From positions 11,782 through 75,781 of the forward strand of contig CAJKDU010000005.1 of NCBI GenBank assembly GCA_905198745.1: DNA of 64,000 nt. The letters are read 5' to 3'. The stretch comes from an uncultured Prevotella sp. Lineage in GTDB: Bacteria; Bacteroidota; Bacteroidia; Bacteroidales; Bacteroidaceae. Every line of letters begins with the position of its first letter. The stretch's first letter is position 1. The notes under the pieces are model-generated. The model had not been told where the DNA came from. It saw only the letters and a program-made list of their open reading frames with translations, and ran no database searches. The translations under genes and the position numbers were made by a program. Positions 36,345 to 44,160 of this stretch are shown here, piece by piece.

Positions 36345-37196
36345 TTAGAGTATCATCTTTTCAATCGGGGTGACGAGTATGCCTTGTGCACCGAGTTCCT
36401 TCAGCTTGCCGATGATTTCCCAGAAGCGCTTTTCGTCGAGCACTGTGTGTATGGAGCACCACTCATCGTCGGCGAGAGGAATGATGGTGGGCGACTTGAT
36501 GCCGGGCAGTACAGCGGTAATTTCCTTCACCTTGTCCTTCGGTGCATTCATCATTACATATTTCTTGTCCTGTGCGGAGCGCACGGCACTGAAACGGAAG
36601 AGCATTTCGTTGAGCACGTTGTGCTTCTCCTCGTTCATCTTCCAGTTGGCAATGAGCACTGCCTCGCTTTGCATCACCACCTCTACTTCACGCAGGTTGT
36701 TGCTCACTAAGGTTGAACCGGAGCTGACAATGTCGAAGATGCCGTCGGCCAATCCGATGCCCGGCGAGATTTCTACGCTGCCTGTAATGACATGGATGTC
36801 GGCCTTGATGCCGTTCTTGTCCATGAATTTGCGGAGTATGTTTGGATATGACGTGGCGATCTTCTTGCCGTTGAACCAGTCAAGACCTGTATAGTTGATG
36901 TCCTTGGGTATGGCGAGCGAAAGGCGACACTTGCTGAAGCCGAGATGCTCTATGATTTGGGCGTCCTCGTGTCGCTCCATATATTCGTTGAGTCCCACGA
37001 TGCCTATGTCTGCCACTCCTCCAGCGACATTCTGTGGAATGTCGTCGTCACGGAGGTAGAGCACCTCAAGGGGGAAGTTGGATGACTGTACGAGCAGTGT
37101 GCGCTTGGAGGCGCTCACCTTGATGTCTGCCTCTGAGAGCAGATTCATCGTGTCGTCGAAGAGACGACCCTTTGATTGAACAGCAATACGTAACAT
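36345..37196 (-). CDS. hisG: ATP phosphoribosyltransferase, long form
   Basis: This 283-residue enzyme catalyses the first committed step of histidine synthesis, joining ATP and PRPP. The N-terminal catalytic part starts MLRIAVQSKGRLFDDT and contains GVADIGIVGLNEY. The PRPP loop ISPGIGLADGIFDIVSSGSTL is visible in part. The C-terminal 80 residues fit the regulatory ACT-like domain of the HisG long form, which binds histidine. It therefore should not need HisZ. A promoter with a -7 box lies upstream. Confidence 0.95.
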   Translation of the reverse strand: MLRIAVQSKGRLFDDTMNLLSEADIKVSASKRTLLVQSSNFPLEVLYLRDDDIPQNVAGGVADIGIVGLNEYMERHEDAQIIEHLGFSKCRLSLAIPKDINYTGLDWFNGKKIATSYPNILRKFMDKNGIKADIHVITGSVEISPGIGLADGIFDIVSSGSTLVSNNLREVEVVMQSEAVLIANWKMNEEKHNVLNEMLFRFSAVRSAQDKKYVMMNAPKDKVKEITAVLPGIKSPTIIPLADDEWCSIHTVLDEKRFWEIIGKLKELGAQGILVTPIEKMIL

Positions 37197-37225
37197 AATT
37201 ATCTAATTATTATAAAAAATCAATG

Positions 37226-37256
37226 CAAAAGTAACGCTTTTGTCTAAGTTCTGCAA
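37226..37256 (-). promoter_or_regulatory. hisG promoter
   Basis: On the minus strand the -7 box is TACTTTTG (37226-37233) and a TTGC lies at the -33 position (37253-37256), 19 nt apart. It lies 30 nt upstream of hisG. No T-box or his leader peptide with histidine codons was seen. Confidence 0.65.
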
Positions 37257-37265
37257 GAAATACAC

Positions 37266-37273
37266 TACTTTTG
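37266..37273 (+). promoter_or_regulatory. -7 promoter box of the MltF-like gene
   Basis: TACTTTTG fits TAnnTTTG. The nearest TTTG upstream is at 23-nt spacing, longer than usual. The start codon is 66 nt downstream. Confidence 0.5.
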
Positions 37274-37338
37274 TAGTCTGAAAATTCATCTTACGGCCTG
37301 TTGCCCTGTCAAAAGGTCAGATATTCAAGCAATTTGTC

Positions 37339-38523
37339 ATGCGACATTATTTATATTGGACAATAGTTTGCGTTCTACTTTCACTCGCTTCCTGCCAACA
37401 AAAGCAAACGCCTACAGTGACGCCATGGGGCACTGTGGTTGGCGATACAGCCGTGGACGCCGGCAACTTCTCGCTCGACAACATCGTGAGCAATGGCGAG
37501 ATGATTGTGGTCACACTGTCGGGGCCCGACACTTATTATGACTACCATGGGCATGGTATGGGCGACCAATACTTGCTGTGTGAGAAATTTGCCCAGCAGT
37601 TGGGAGTGTCCGTGCGTGTGGAAGTGTGCTCGGACACCACTGAGCTCGTGGCCAAACTGAAGGACGGCAAGGCCGACATGGTGGCGTGCCAGTTGCCCAA
37701 ACGGTTGCTTGCTGCCCGTGGACTGTTGGCGTGCGGTGCTACTACCGATACCACGGCTTGGGCGGTGCGGCAAGACAGTCGTGAACTGGCGGAGACTGCC
37801 AGCAGTTGGTATTCTCCCAAACTTTTGGCTGAAGTGAAACGGGAGGAAGATTATCTGCTCTCCACCCGCAGCGTGAAGCGCCATGTCTATTCTCCCATGC
37901 TCAATGGCGCAGCCGGTGTCATCTCGCGCTATGATGGACTTTTCAAGCGCTATGCCCCTGTGGCACGTGTAGACTGGCGCCTGATGGCTGCCCAGTGTTA
38001 CCAGGAATCGTGTTTCGACCCTAATGCCGTTTCATGGGCCGGTGCCCGTGGACTGATGCAAATCATGCCTACCACGGCCGACCACCTCGGCTTGCCGCGC
38101 TCGATGATGCACGACCCTGAGGCAAGTATCGCAGCCTCGGCAAAATACATGGCCGAGATGGGCTCCAAGTTTGGCGACGTGCCGAGCGCCGAGCAACGCA
38201 TGTATTATGCCCTGGCGTGCTACAATGGAGGCTATCACCACATACGCGACGCCATGGCGTTGGCACGCAAGCATGGTCGCAACCCTTATCGTTGGGACGA
38301 TGTGGCGCAGCAAGTGCTCAACCTCTCCAATCCGCAGTATTACCGTGACCCAGTGGTGAAATATGGCTATATGCGAGGTTCGGAGACGGTGAACTACGTG
38401 GCTCGTATCCGTGAACGCTTTGAGCAGTATAGAGGCAAGACCGGTGGCGGCGGCTCCTTCGGCATAGGCAGCGAGAACCAAACGCCTCATCGTTCCACGC
38501 ACAAACATAAGTACAAGATTTGA
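37339..38523 (+). CDS. mltF: MltF-like membrane-bound lytic transglycosylase
   Basis: This 394-residue lipoprotein has a signal peptide and lipobox LASC with the lipidated cysteine at C19. Residues 40-180 resemble a periplasmic solute-binding (SBP bac_3) domain as in MltF. The C-terminal SLT domain has the catalytic glutamate E223 in AAQCYQESCFDPNAV, and GARGLMQIMPTTA and ALACYNGGYHHI follow. It cleaves peptidoglycan with anhydro-muramic acid formation. The last 25 residues are His/Lys/Gly-rich. It is a single gene between hisG (divergent) and an AraC regulator (convergent). Confidence 0.93.
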   Translation: MRHYLYWTIVCVLLSLASCQQKQTPTVTPWGTVVGDTAVDAGNFSLDNIVSNGEMIVVTLSGPDTYYDYHGHGMGDQYLLCEKFAQQLGVSVRVEVCSDTTELVAKLKDGKADMVACQLPKRLLAARGLLACGATTDTTAWAVRQDSRELAETASSWYSPKLLAEVKREEDYLLSTRSVKRHVYSPMLNGAAGVISRYDGLFKRYAPVARVDWRLMAAQCYQESCFDPNAVSWAGARGLMQIMPTTADHLGLPRSMMHDPEASIAASAKYMAEMGSKFGDVPSAEQRMYYALACYNGGYHHIRDAMALARKHGRNPYRWDDVAQQVLNLSNPQYYRDPVVKYGYMRGSETVNYVARIRERFEQYRGKTGGGGSFGIGSENQTPHRSTHKHKYKI

Positions 38524-38566
38524 ACAAGCACGGCTTGTGCAAAGTCAAGACTTGCTCACATTGAAG

Positions 38567-38601
38567 GAGGGCGTGCATCACCTATTCGGTGGCACGCCCT
38601 C
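38567..38601 (+). terminator. Terminator-like hairpin after mltF
   Basis: GAGGGCGTGC (38567-38576) pairs with GCACGCCCTC (38592-38601), with extra CACC/GGTG pairing in the loop. It lies 44 nt after the stop codon. No long T-run follows. Confidence 0.6.
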
Positions 38602-38864
38602 GGCCATTGTTTACGGTTGTAGTGTTTCCTTTTTCTCTTTCGTGACTCATTCTTCAGTCTGGTCACAGGTGATTGCTGTCAGGCAATTGCTTGCTGGTGT
38701 GCTCATCCCTGCTCGGAGAAGACGTCTCTGTCGCTGTCTGGCCGGAATGGTCCCGGTTGTCTTCACAATTGTCTTTCTTGTGTTCCTTTTCTTATCTGCA
38801 AATATAGCGATTTTCTTGTTTTCCAGATGTCCACTTTCCTCTTCGGTGTGTCCACTTGGTAAGA

Positions 38865-38900
38865 AAAAGGTGTCTACTTCATGGGAAGTGGACACCTTTT
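38865..38900. terminator. 16-bp inverted repeat built on a TGTCCACTT motif
   Basis: Arms 38865-38880 and 38885-38900 pair fully with one U-G wobble, and the loop is 4 nt. The ends are AAAA and TTTT. Related motifs TGTCCACTT occur at about 38829 and 38849, so this could be a small repeat family or a bidirectional terminator. Confidence 0.55.
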
Positions 38901-39027
38901 GCGTTTCTGCTTATTGAGAAATGTCGGTATCGCCACAGGTTCCACAGCGGTTTGTCGTTAGACAAAGCTTGGGTGGAAACGCTGTAGTGGTATGTGCAAA
39001 ATAAGGTACAGGGATATTAGGCCCAGG

Positions 39028-39090
39028 CTAATGGCAAGTTATCGATGTGTTAATGGCAGGTTATCGATGTGTTAATGGCAGATTAACGCC
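39028..39090 (-). repeat. 22-bp-period tandem array, locus A3
   Basis: Units start at 39028, 39050 and 39072. The first two share TAATGGCA and TTATCGATGTG and are 22 bp each. The third reads TTAATGGCAGATTAACGCC. On the minus strand the core CTGCCATTAA matches the arrays at 4068 and 53570. Confidence 0.75.
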
Positions 39091-39217
39091 ATGTCCTATG
39101 ACTTGTGTAATGATTGTTCGAATAGAGCAACGGATTTTGGACACTCTGTTTCGCGGTATGAAACAAATTGCCAGTGGGGTTAAAGCCAAGGTCTTGTGTG
39201 GTGGAAGAAAGCCGTTG

Positions 39218-40399
39218 TCAGGAATCAAGTTTGCCTGACATTCTTTCACGCCATACCGTAGGCGTGCATCCTTCTTTCTCCTTGAAGATGCGGTAGAGGT
39301 AGGAACGCGAAGAAAATCCGCACTCAGCTGAAATGATGTCGTTGCTGTAGTCGGGATAATCTGACATCATCTGTTTGGCTGCGCTGAATCGTTTCTCGCT
39401 AAGCCAAATGCGGAAGGTGGTGTGGCGGCACTGGTCGAAGAATTGCGACAGATCGGTCTTGGAAACGCGGAGCGTACGCGACAGGGTTAGCATGTTGACG
39501 GAACTGTCTTTGTAGCCACCTTCTGCACACCATCTGTTTAGTATCTCTTCTATGTATGTCTTGCCTTCGTCGGAAAGACATGTGGCAGATTCTGTTGCAC
39601 GGGATGTATTCGTTTCTTCCGCGTTCTGACTCCCGCAATGTTTAAAGTTGGTGTTCTTTCTGTCTGATTTCGTCTTTTCTTTCCATTCTTCTTCCCTGTC
39701 AAGAAGTTCTTCCGCAGGACTATAGCTGTTGCCCAGTGCCACGAAACTGAGGTTGAAGAAAAGCATGGAAAGTAGGGCAAGTGGCCCAACGACGAGCAAA
39801 ACGGGGGTGGAGAGTATGGCAAAGGGCATGATGAGCGATGCAAAAAGAAGAACGAAAACGCTGGCACGGGCATAGCGCACGTAGGGTAGCATGTCGGTGG
39901 CTGTCAGAGTCTCGAGCATTCTCTTTCGCCGTATGATTTCTCTCGTAATCATGCATGTGCAATAAACCACGCTGCCGCCGAACAGGGCGAGCATGGCATA
40001 GAGCCAGTGGCCGATGTGCAGGCTACCGGTGGAAGTATAGCCAAGGAGGAATGTAACTATTATGGCGGTAAAGAAGGCAGCACAGACCTGGTTCATCTTC
40101 TTGTGGTGGGCATGGGTGGCTTCAACGTTGTAGATGCCCAGAGAGATGAGTGTGAAGCACGGGGTGTAGATCAGAATATTGACTACGGCTCCCAGATCGT
40201 CGTCCTTGGCGCGGAATCCATAGCACATCTGTAGAAGATACTGCATAGCCATGCCAGACAGGGCAGTGAATATCATCAAACGCGAACGCTCATAGCGCTT
40301 GTTCACCCATCTCACGTGAAGGTGGGTGACGGCAAGAATCATGGCGTTGATGACCATGAAAATGAAACATGCGAACTGCATTAAAAACAATGGATCCAT
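39218..40399 (-). CDS. AraC-type regulator with a seven-helix membrane domain
   Basis: This 393-residue protein begins with a 210-residue hydrophobic part containing about six or seven membrane helices (from FLMQFACFIFMVINAMILAV to LVVGPLALLSMLFFNL). A linker follows, then an AraC DNA-binding domain of about 100 residues with LSRTLRVSKTDLSQFF and the second helix-turn-helix CGFSSRSYLYRIFKEKEGCTP. It is likely a membrane sensor that binds DNA near the membrane. The ligand is unknown. The start at 40399 is preferred because an extension to 40486 would run through an inverted repeat and gives no recognisable sequence. It is convergent with mltF and downstream of hisB. Confidence 0.82.
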   Translation of the reverse strand: MDPLFLMQFACFIFMVINAMILAVTHLHVRWVNKRYERSRLMIFTALSGMAMQYLLQMCYGFRAKDDDLGAVVNILIYTPCFTLISLGIYNVEATHAHHKKMNQVCAAFFTAIIVTFLLGYTSTGSLHIGHWLYAMLALFGGSVVYCTCMITREIIRRKRMLETLTATDMLPYVRYARASVFVLLFASLIMPFAILSTPVLLVVGPLALLSMLFFNLSFVALGNSYSPAEELLDREEEWKEKTKSDRKNTNFKHCGSQNAEETNTSRATESATCLSDEGKTYIEEILNRWCAEGGYKDSSVNMLTLSRTLRVSKTDLSQFFDQCRHTTFRIWLSEKRFSAAKQMMSDYPDYSNDIISAECGFSSRSYLYRIFKEKEGCTPTVWRERMSGKLDS

Positions 40400-40458
40400 G
40401 TTGCTCCTGTTTTGGCGTAAGTAGATATGCTGAATGAAAGAAGTCGTCTGCAACTTTG

Positions 40459-40501
40459 CCGTAACCCGGTGAGCCAAGGTGGGCAAGTCGCCGGGTTACG
40501 G
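40459..40501 (-). terminator. Inverted repeat downstream of hisB
   Basis: CCGTAACCCGG (40459-40469) pairs with CCGGGTTACGG (40491-40501), and flanking TTTG/CAAA pairing extends the stem. It lies 54 nt beyond the hisB stop and likely separates hisB from the AraC gene. Confidence 0.6.
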
Positions 40502-40554
40502 ACAAAGAAGTTGAGACTTGCTGATAGTGGCAGCGTGGTCGGCACGCAGACATT

Positions 40555-41637
40555 TTAGAGCATGCCCTTAGTGCTGGGCAGGTCGAAATGGTAGATGTCG
40601 CGCTTGACCGCCATCTTCAGGCTTCGTGCCAAGGCCTTGAATATGCCTTCTATCTTGTGGTGCTCGTTGGTGCCTTCTGCCTTGATGTTGAGGTTCATCT
40701 TGGCGGCATCGCTCAAGCTCTTGAAGAAGTGGAGAAACATCTCCGTGGGCATTTCTCCCACCTTTTCACGGTGGAACTCGGCATCCCAGATGAGCCAGGG
40801 TCGTCCGCCGAAGTCGAGCGCCACCTGGCACAGACAGTCGTCCATGGGCAGGCAGTAGCCGTAGCGCTCTATGCCTCGCTTGTCGCCCAGGGCCTTGAGC
40901 AGGCACTCGCCCAGGGCAAGTGCCGTATCCTCTATGGTGTGGTGTTCGTCCACGTAGAGGTCGCCCTTGGTATGGATGGTTAGGTCCATGCCGCCGTGCT
41001 TGCCTATCTGCTCGAGCATGTGGTCGAAGAATCCCAGGCCGGTGTCGATATCGCATTGTCCCGAACCGTCGAGGTTGAGGCGCACGTGGATGTCTGTTTC
41101 CTTGGTCATGCGGTTCACTTCCGCCAGGCGCTCACCGCCGTAGACTATCTCCGCAATCTTGTCCCACGTCATGCCGTCTTTGCCCAGGATGAGCGCCTTG
41201 CAACCGAGGTTGGCTGCCAACTGGCGGTCACTTTCGCGGTCGCCGATCACATAGCTGCCTGCCATGTCCACCTTCGGGTTGTCCATGTAGGCAGTGAGCA
41301 TGCCGGTGCCGGGTTTGCGCATGGGCGAATGGTCTTCAGGAAAGTGTCGGTCAATAAGTTGTTCTTCAAAGGTGATGCCTTCGCCCTCCAAGGTTTGGAT
41401 GATGAAATTGTGCACTGGCCAGAACGTGTTCTCGGGGAATGAGTCGGTGCCAAGACCGTCCTGGTTGCTCACCATGACCAACTTGAAGTCGGTGTTGCGG
41501 CAGAGAAAGCCGAGGTTGCGGAACATTCCCTGCGTGAATTTAAGTTTTTCAAATGCATCTATCTGTTCATCCTCCGGCTCCTCGATGAGGGTTCCGTCGC
41601 GGTCAATGAACAAGAATCTCTGCTTCAGATCTTTCAT
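40555..41637 (-). CDS. hisB: HisB, bifunctional histidinol phosphatase and imidazoleglycerol-phosphate dehydratase
   Basis: This 360-residue enzyme carries out two histidine steps. The N-terminal HAD phosphatase begins [14 protein letters not shown] with the aspartate nucleophile, and [19 protein letters not shown] continues it. The C-terminal dehydratase half shows the metal-binding blocks [33 protein letters not shown] and the final [19 protein letters not shown]. The ATG lies inside the 3' end of the upstream membrane-protein gene, an overlap of 35 nt. It is separated from hisGDC by mltF and the AraC gene. Confidence 0.95.
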   Translation of the reverse strand: MKDLKQRFLFIDRDGTLIEEPEDEQIDAFEKLKFTQGMFRNLGFLCRNTDFKLVMVSNQDGLGTDSFPENTFWPVHNFIIQTLEGEGITFEEQLIDRHFPEDHSPMRKPGTGMLTAYMDNPKVDMAGSYVIGDRESDRQLAANLGCKALILGKDGMTWDKIAEIVYGGERLAEVNRMTKETDIHVRLNLDGSGQCDIDTGLGFFDHMLEQIGKHGGMDLTIHTKGDLYVDEHHTIEDTALALGECLLKALGDKRGIERYGYCLPMDDCLCQVALDFGGRPWLIWDAEFHREKVGEMPTEMFLHFFKSLSDAAKMNLNIKAEGTNEHHKIEGIFKALARSLKMAVKRDIYHFDLPSTKGML

Positions 41638-42490
41638 TTTCTCTCGTTTCTATGGTTCCGTAAATATAATAATAAACAAAGAATACCCACACAAGGAAAT
41701 AGCTAGCCACGAAGAGTATGGCTGAGGTGTACAAGTAGGTGGGCAGCAACAGACTTGCAGACAGTGTGGAAGGGTCGCCAGCCGCAGCACCTGCACTGTT
41801 GGCTCCGTAGGCTGCCAACAGAATGATGAGTGGGACGAATAAAACCATCCATAGCACGCATGCTATGAGGGTGAGCAGGAACATCGTGGCGAAGATAAAG
41901 CCGAAGTGGCGGAAACCTACTTTCCAGTTGCTGCCGAAAATAGACCCTATTCCTTGGTTCTCCTCCATGAGAAATTTCATCCAACTGTATGCCTGTGGGG
42001 TACAGAGCAGGAGAATGACAACGATGTCAATGGCGAAGGTTATTCCCAAGGTGGTGACCAGGCTTTGCGCGTTGTTCAGGTCGGCAAACAAAAGCACGGA
42101 TGCCACAATGGTGACTATGAAAAAGGTCATGATGGCTATATATATCACGAGATATGACGTGAAGAATCTCAGGGAGTTGTGCTTTACATCCCTAGTGTTG
42201 ATCAGGCTTAAAATCTTTCCGCAAATGACAATAGATGCAATGCACATGGGCACGCTCCATGCAAGGCTGAAAAGGTCGCCCCAAAGACTTGTCTTGAGGT
42301 CAGCGCTGAACTGTATGGTTATGCCAAGTCCAACGATGAGCGCATAGACCAGTGCATACTTCCACAGTTCGTGGAACAGGGACTTGAAGTGGCTTGTCAC
42401 ATCGTGGTAGGCGGTAGAGATGCAGCTGGCGTAACTGCGGTTCTTGTGCAGTTCCTGCACGTAGCTGAATGGTTGATTCTCTGATTCCAT
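41603..42490 (-). CDS. Multi-spanning membrane protein, function unknown
   Basis: This 295-residue protein has about six hydrophobic helices: [83 protein letters not shown] and the C-terminal [19 protein letters not shown]. It has no signal peptide and no catalytic motif that I recognise. It overlaps hisB by 35 nt and follows the TrmH-type gene by 20 nt, so it is in one transcript with both. Confidence 0.6.
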   Translation of the reverse strand: MESENQPFSYVQELHKNRSYASCISTAYHDVTSHFKSLFHELWKYALVYALIVGLGITIQFSADLKTSLWGDLFSLAWSVPMCIASIVICGKILSLINTRDVKHNSLRFFTSYLVIYIAIMTFFIVTIVASVLLFADLNNAQSLVTTLGITFAIDIVVILLLCTPQAYSWMKFLMEENQGIGSIFGSNWKVGFRHFGFIFATMFLLTLIACVLWMVLFVPLIILLAAYGANSAGAAAGDPSTLSASLLLPTYLYTSAILFVASYFLVWVFFVYYYIYGTIETRENERSEAEILVH

Positions 42491-42510
42491 AATTCTAAAA
42501 GTTTATAAGG

Positions 42511-43278
42511 TTAATATTTTCTTCTTCTGAACTCGGCACATACCACAGCAGTGGCTATTGCCACGTTGAGGCTCTCGGCGGTAGGCCGGTTGGGCGGAAA
42601 ACTGGGTATGAGCAGGCGCTCGGTGACCAATGGACGAACTTCGGGCGAGATGCCATTGCCCTCGTTGCCCATCACGATGATGCCGCCTTGGGTTAGCGGT
42701 TTGTCATAGAGGTCTTCACCGTCGAGCAATGTGCCGTAGACAGGCACTTCTCCTTCTACAGACCGGAGCATCGGCACCAGGTCGGTGTAGACAAGGCGCA
42801 CTCGGGCAATGCTGCCCATTGTGGCTTGTACTACCTTGGGGTTGTAGGCGTCGGCGGTTTCCCGGCTGCAGTATATCTTGGTGATGCCGAACCAGTCGGC
42901 AATACGGATGATGGTGCCCAGGTTGCCCGGGTCTTGCACTCCGTCTAAGGCAAGCGCCAATTCGTTGGATGCGGGTTGTGGCAGCTTGCCATCTTGAGCA
43001 TCATACATCGGGAAGACGGCAAGTACTTGTTGCGGATGCTGCAGAAAACTTACCTTCTTGAGTTCTTCGTCGGTCACTTCGCAAACTTCCGTGTTGCTGT
43101 CGAGTGCTTGTCTGTGGTCAGCCAGCCATGCTGCGGTGGCTACCACAAGTGTGGGAGATGCAGTGATCATGAGGTCGTCCACAACTTTCGGTCCCTCAGC
43201 CACGAACTTCCGTTCTGCTGTTCGGTTTTTCTTAAGTTGCAGTGCGTGGATATATTTTGTCTTGGCTTTGCTAATCAT
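42511..43278 (-). CDS. TrmH/SpoU-family RNA 2'-O-ribose methyltransferase
   Basis: This 255-residue SPOUT protein has a knotted SAM-binding domain. Motif 1 is in LALDGVQDPGNLGTIIRIADWFG, motif 2 in IIVMGNEGNGISPEV and motif 3 in AESLNVAIATAVVCAEF. The N-terminal part LKKNRTAERKFVAEGPKVVDDLM fits an RNA-binding substrate domain. The RNA target cannot be told from sequence. Typical targets are 23S rRNA. It lies between the membrane-protein gene and a PP2C-like gene. Confidence 0.9.
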   Translation of the reverse strand: MISKAKTKYIHALQLKKNRTAERKFVAEGPKVVDDLMITASPTLVVATAAWLADHRQALDSNTEVCEVTDEELKKVSFLQHPQQVLAVFPMYDAQDGKLPQPASNELALALDGVQDPGNLGTIIRIADWFGITKIYCSRETADAYNPKVVQATMGSIARVRLVYTDLVPMLRSVEGEVPVYGTLLDGEDLYDKPLTQGGIIVMGNEGNGISPEVRPLVTERLLIPSFPPNRPTAESLNVAIATAVVCAEFRRRKY

Positions 43279-43332
43279 CTGATGTTGTGTTTGTTGTAAT
43301 GTTATCGTGAAAGTGATGGTTACTTAGCGATT

Positions 43333-44160
43333 TTACTGTATGCAGAAACGAATATAGGCTCTGTCGTCGAACGATTTGTTGCCTTTCATCCATCCTTTAG
43401 TGGCTTTCACTCTGTCTGTCAACAGAGGGTCGGTAGCCAGCAAGTCGGCAAGATGCCGTTCGGAGGCTTCGAGTGTAGGGCAGAGTGTGGGGTAGCCGTC
43501 GCTGGCCAGAATGAGTTCTTTCGTGGTGTCCGGCACCTTGATGACCTTCACCGTGTGCATGGGAATGGGAAACCCGTCAATCACAGGGTAGGTGACATTC
43601 TGGTATTTGCAGTAGTACCGGAGCAAGGGCAGTATCGTTTCGCGTCCCTTGTCGTGCACTCGGTATTCCTCTGTTGTGGCACCATCCAGCAATGCCAGCC
43701 TGATGTGAGCTGCCCGTATCTCAGCAATGGGTTCCTCGTAGGGCTTGTTGTTCTCGTAATGTTCGCCCGTGGTGACGTTGAGAACTTGGCAGTCGCCCAC
43801 CATCCAGAGTTCTCGTCTTTGGGTGTTGTAGACCACAGCGCTGCAGGTGGTGCGCTCTACCGGATGTTCCTCAAGCCGCTTCAGGTCGGCGTGACAGTCG
43901 GTGTAGCATTGATGCAGCCGTTGGGTGGCCCTGTCGCAAAACGTTTCCACGGATGCATTGGCGGGCAAATCTTCGGCTATGAGCCGGCAAACTTCAGTCA
44001 TGGCAAAGCGTCCGTTGCTCATCGTGGGATGATAACTAATGGCTGTCTTGCTTGTGCTGCCGTCAATCACAGCCACGAAACTATCTGTCGCCACGATGCC
44101 GTCTTCGCATGCCTCTTGGCTCTTCTTGCCTATGGCTTGTTGCTCTATAATTCTTATCAT
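43333..44160 (-). CDS. PP2C-like protein (protein phosphatase fold)
   Basis: This 275-residue protein begins MIRIIEQQAIGKKSQEACEDG and has a PP2C-like order of motifs: FVAVIDGSTSKT with the metal-binding aspartate, VVYNTQRRELWMVGDCQVL, and ELILASDGYPTLCPT, ending in DDRAYI. It may dephosphorylate serine or threonine, or have lost activity. The substrate is unknown. The start at 44160 lies 80 nt inside the upstream YgiQ gene in another frame. No later methionine keeps the conserved N-terminus, so the overlap seems real. Confidence 0.65.
   Translation of the reverse strand: MIRIIEQQAIGKKSQEACEDGIVATDSFVAVIDGSTSKTAISYHPTMSNGRFAMTEVCRLIAEDLPANASVETFCDRATQRLHQCYTDCHADLKRLEEHPVERTTCSAVVYNTQRRELWMVGDCQVLNVTTGEHYENNKPYEEPIAEIRAAHIRLALLDGATTEEYRVHDKGRETILPLLRYYCKYQNVTYPVIDGFPIPMHTVKVIKVPDTTKELILASDGYPTLCPTLEASERHLADLLATDPLLTDRVKATKGWMKGNKSFDDRAYIRFCIQ

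Larger units (their letters stand above)
38524..39217. other. Convergent gap between mltF and the AraC gene
   Basis: This 694-nt gap has no convincing gene. It contains a 10-bp stem hairpin (38567-38601), a 16-bp stem (38865-38900) preceded by two further copies of a TGTCCACTT motif, and the 22-bp-period array (39028-39090). Confidence 0.65.

Noticed and set aside
37197..37338. Histidine leader peptide attenuator before hisG
   Set aside because: No short frame with a run of histidine codons and no attenuator-type stem pair was found.
41637..42490. Idea that the membrane protein and HisB are a fusion
   Set aside because: They overlap by 35 nt in different frames, so they are separate proteins.
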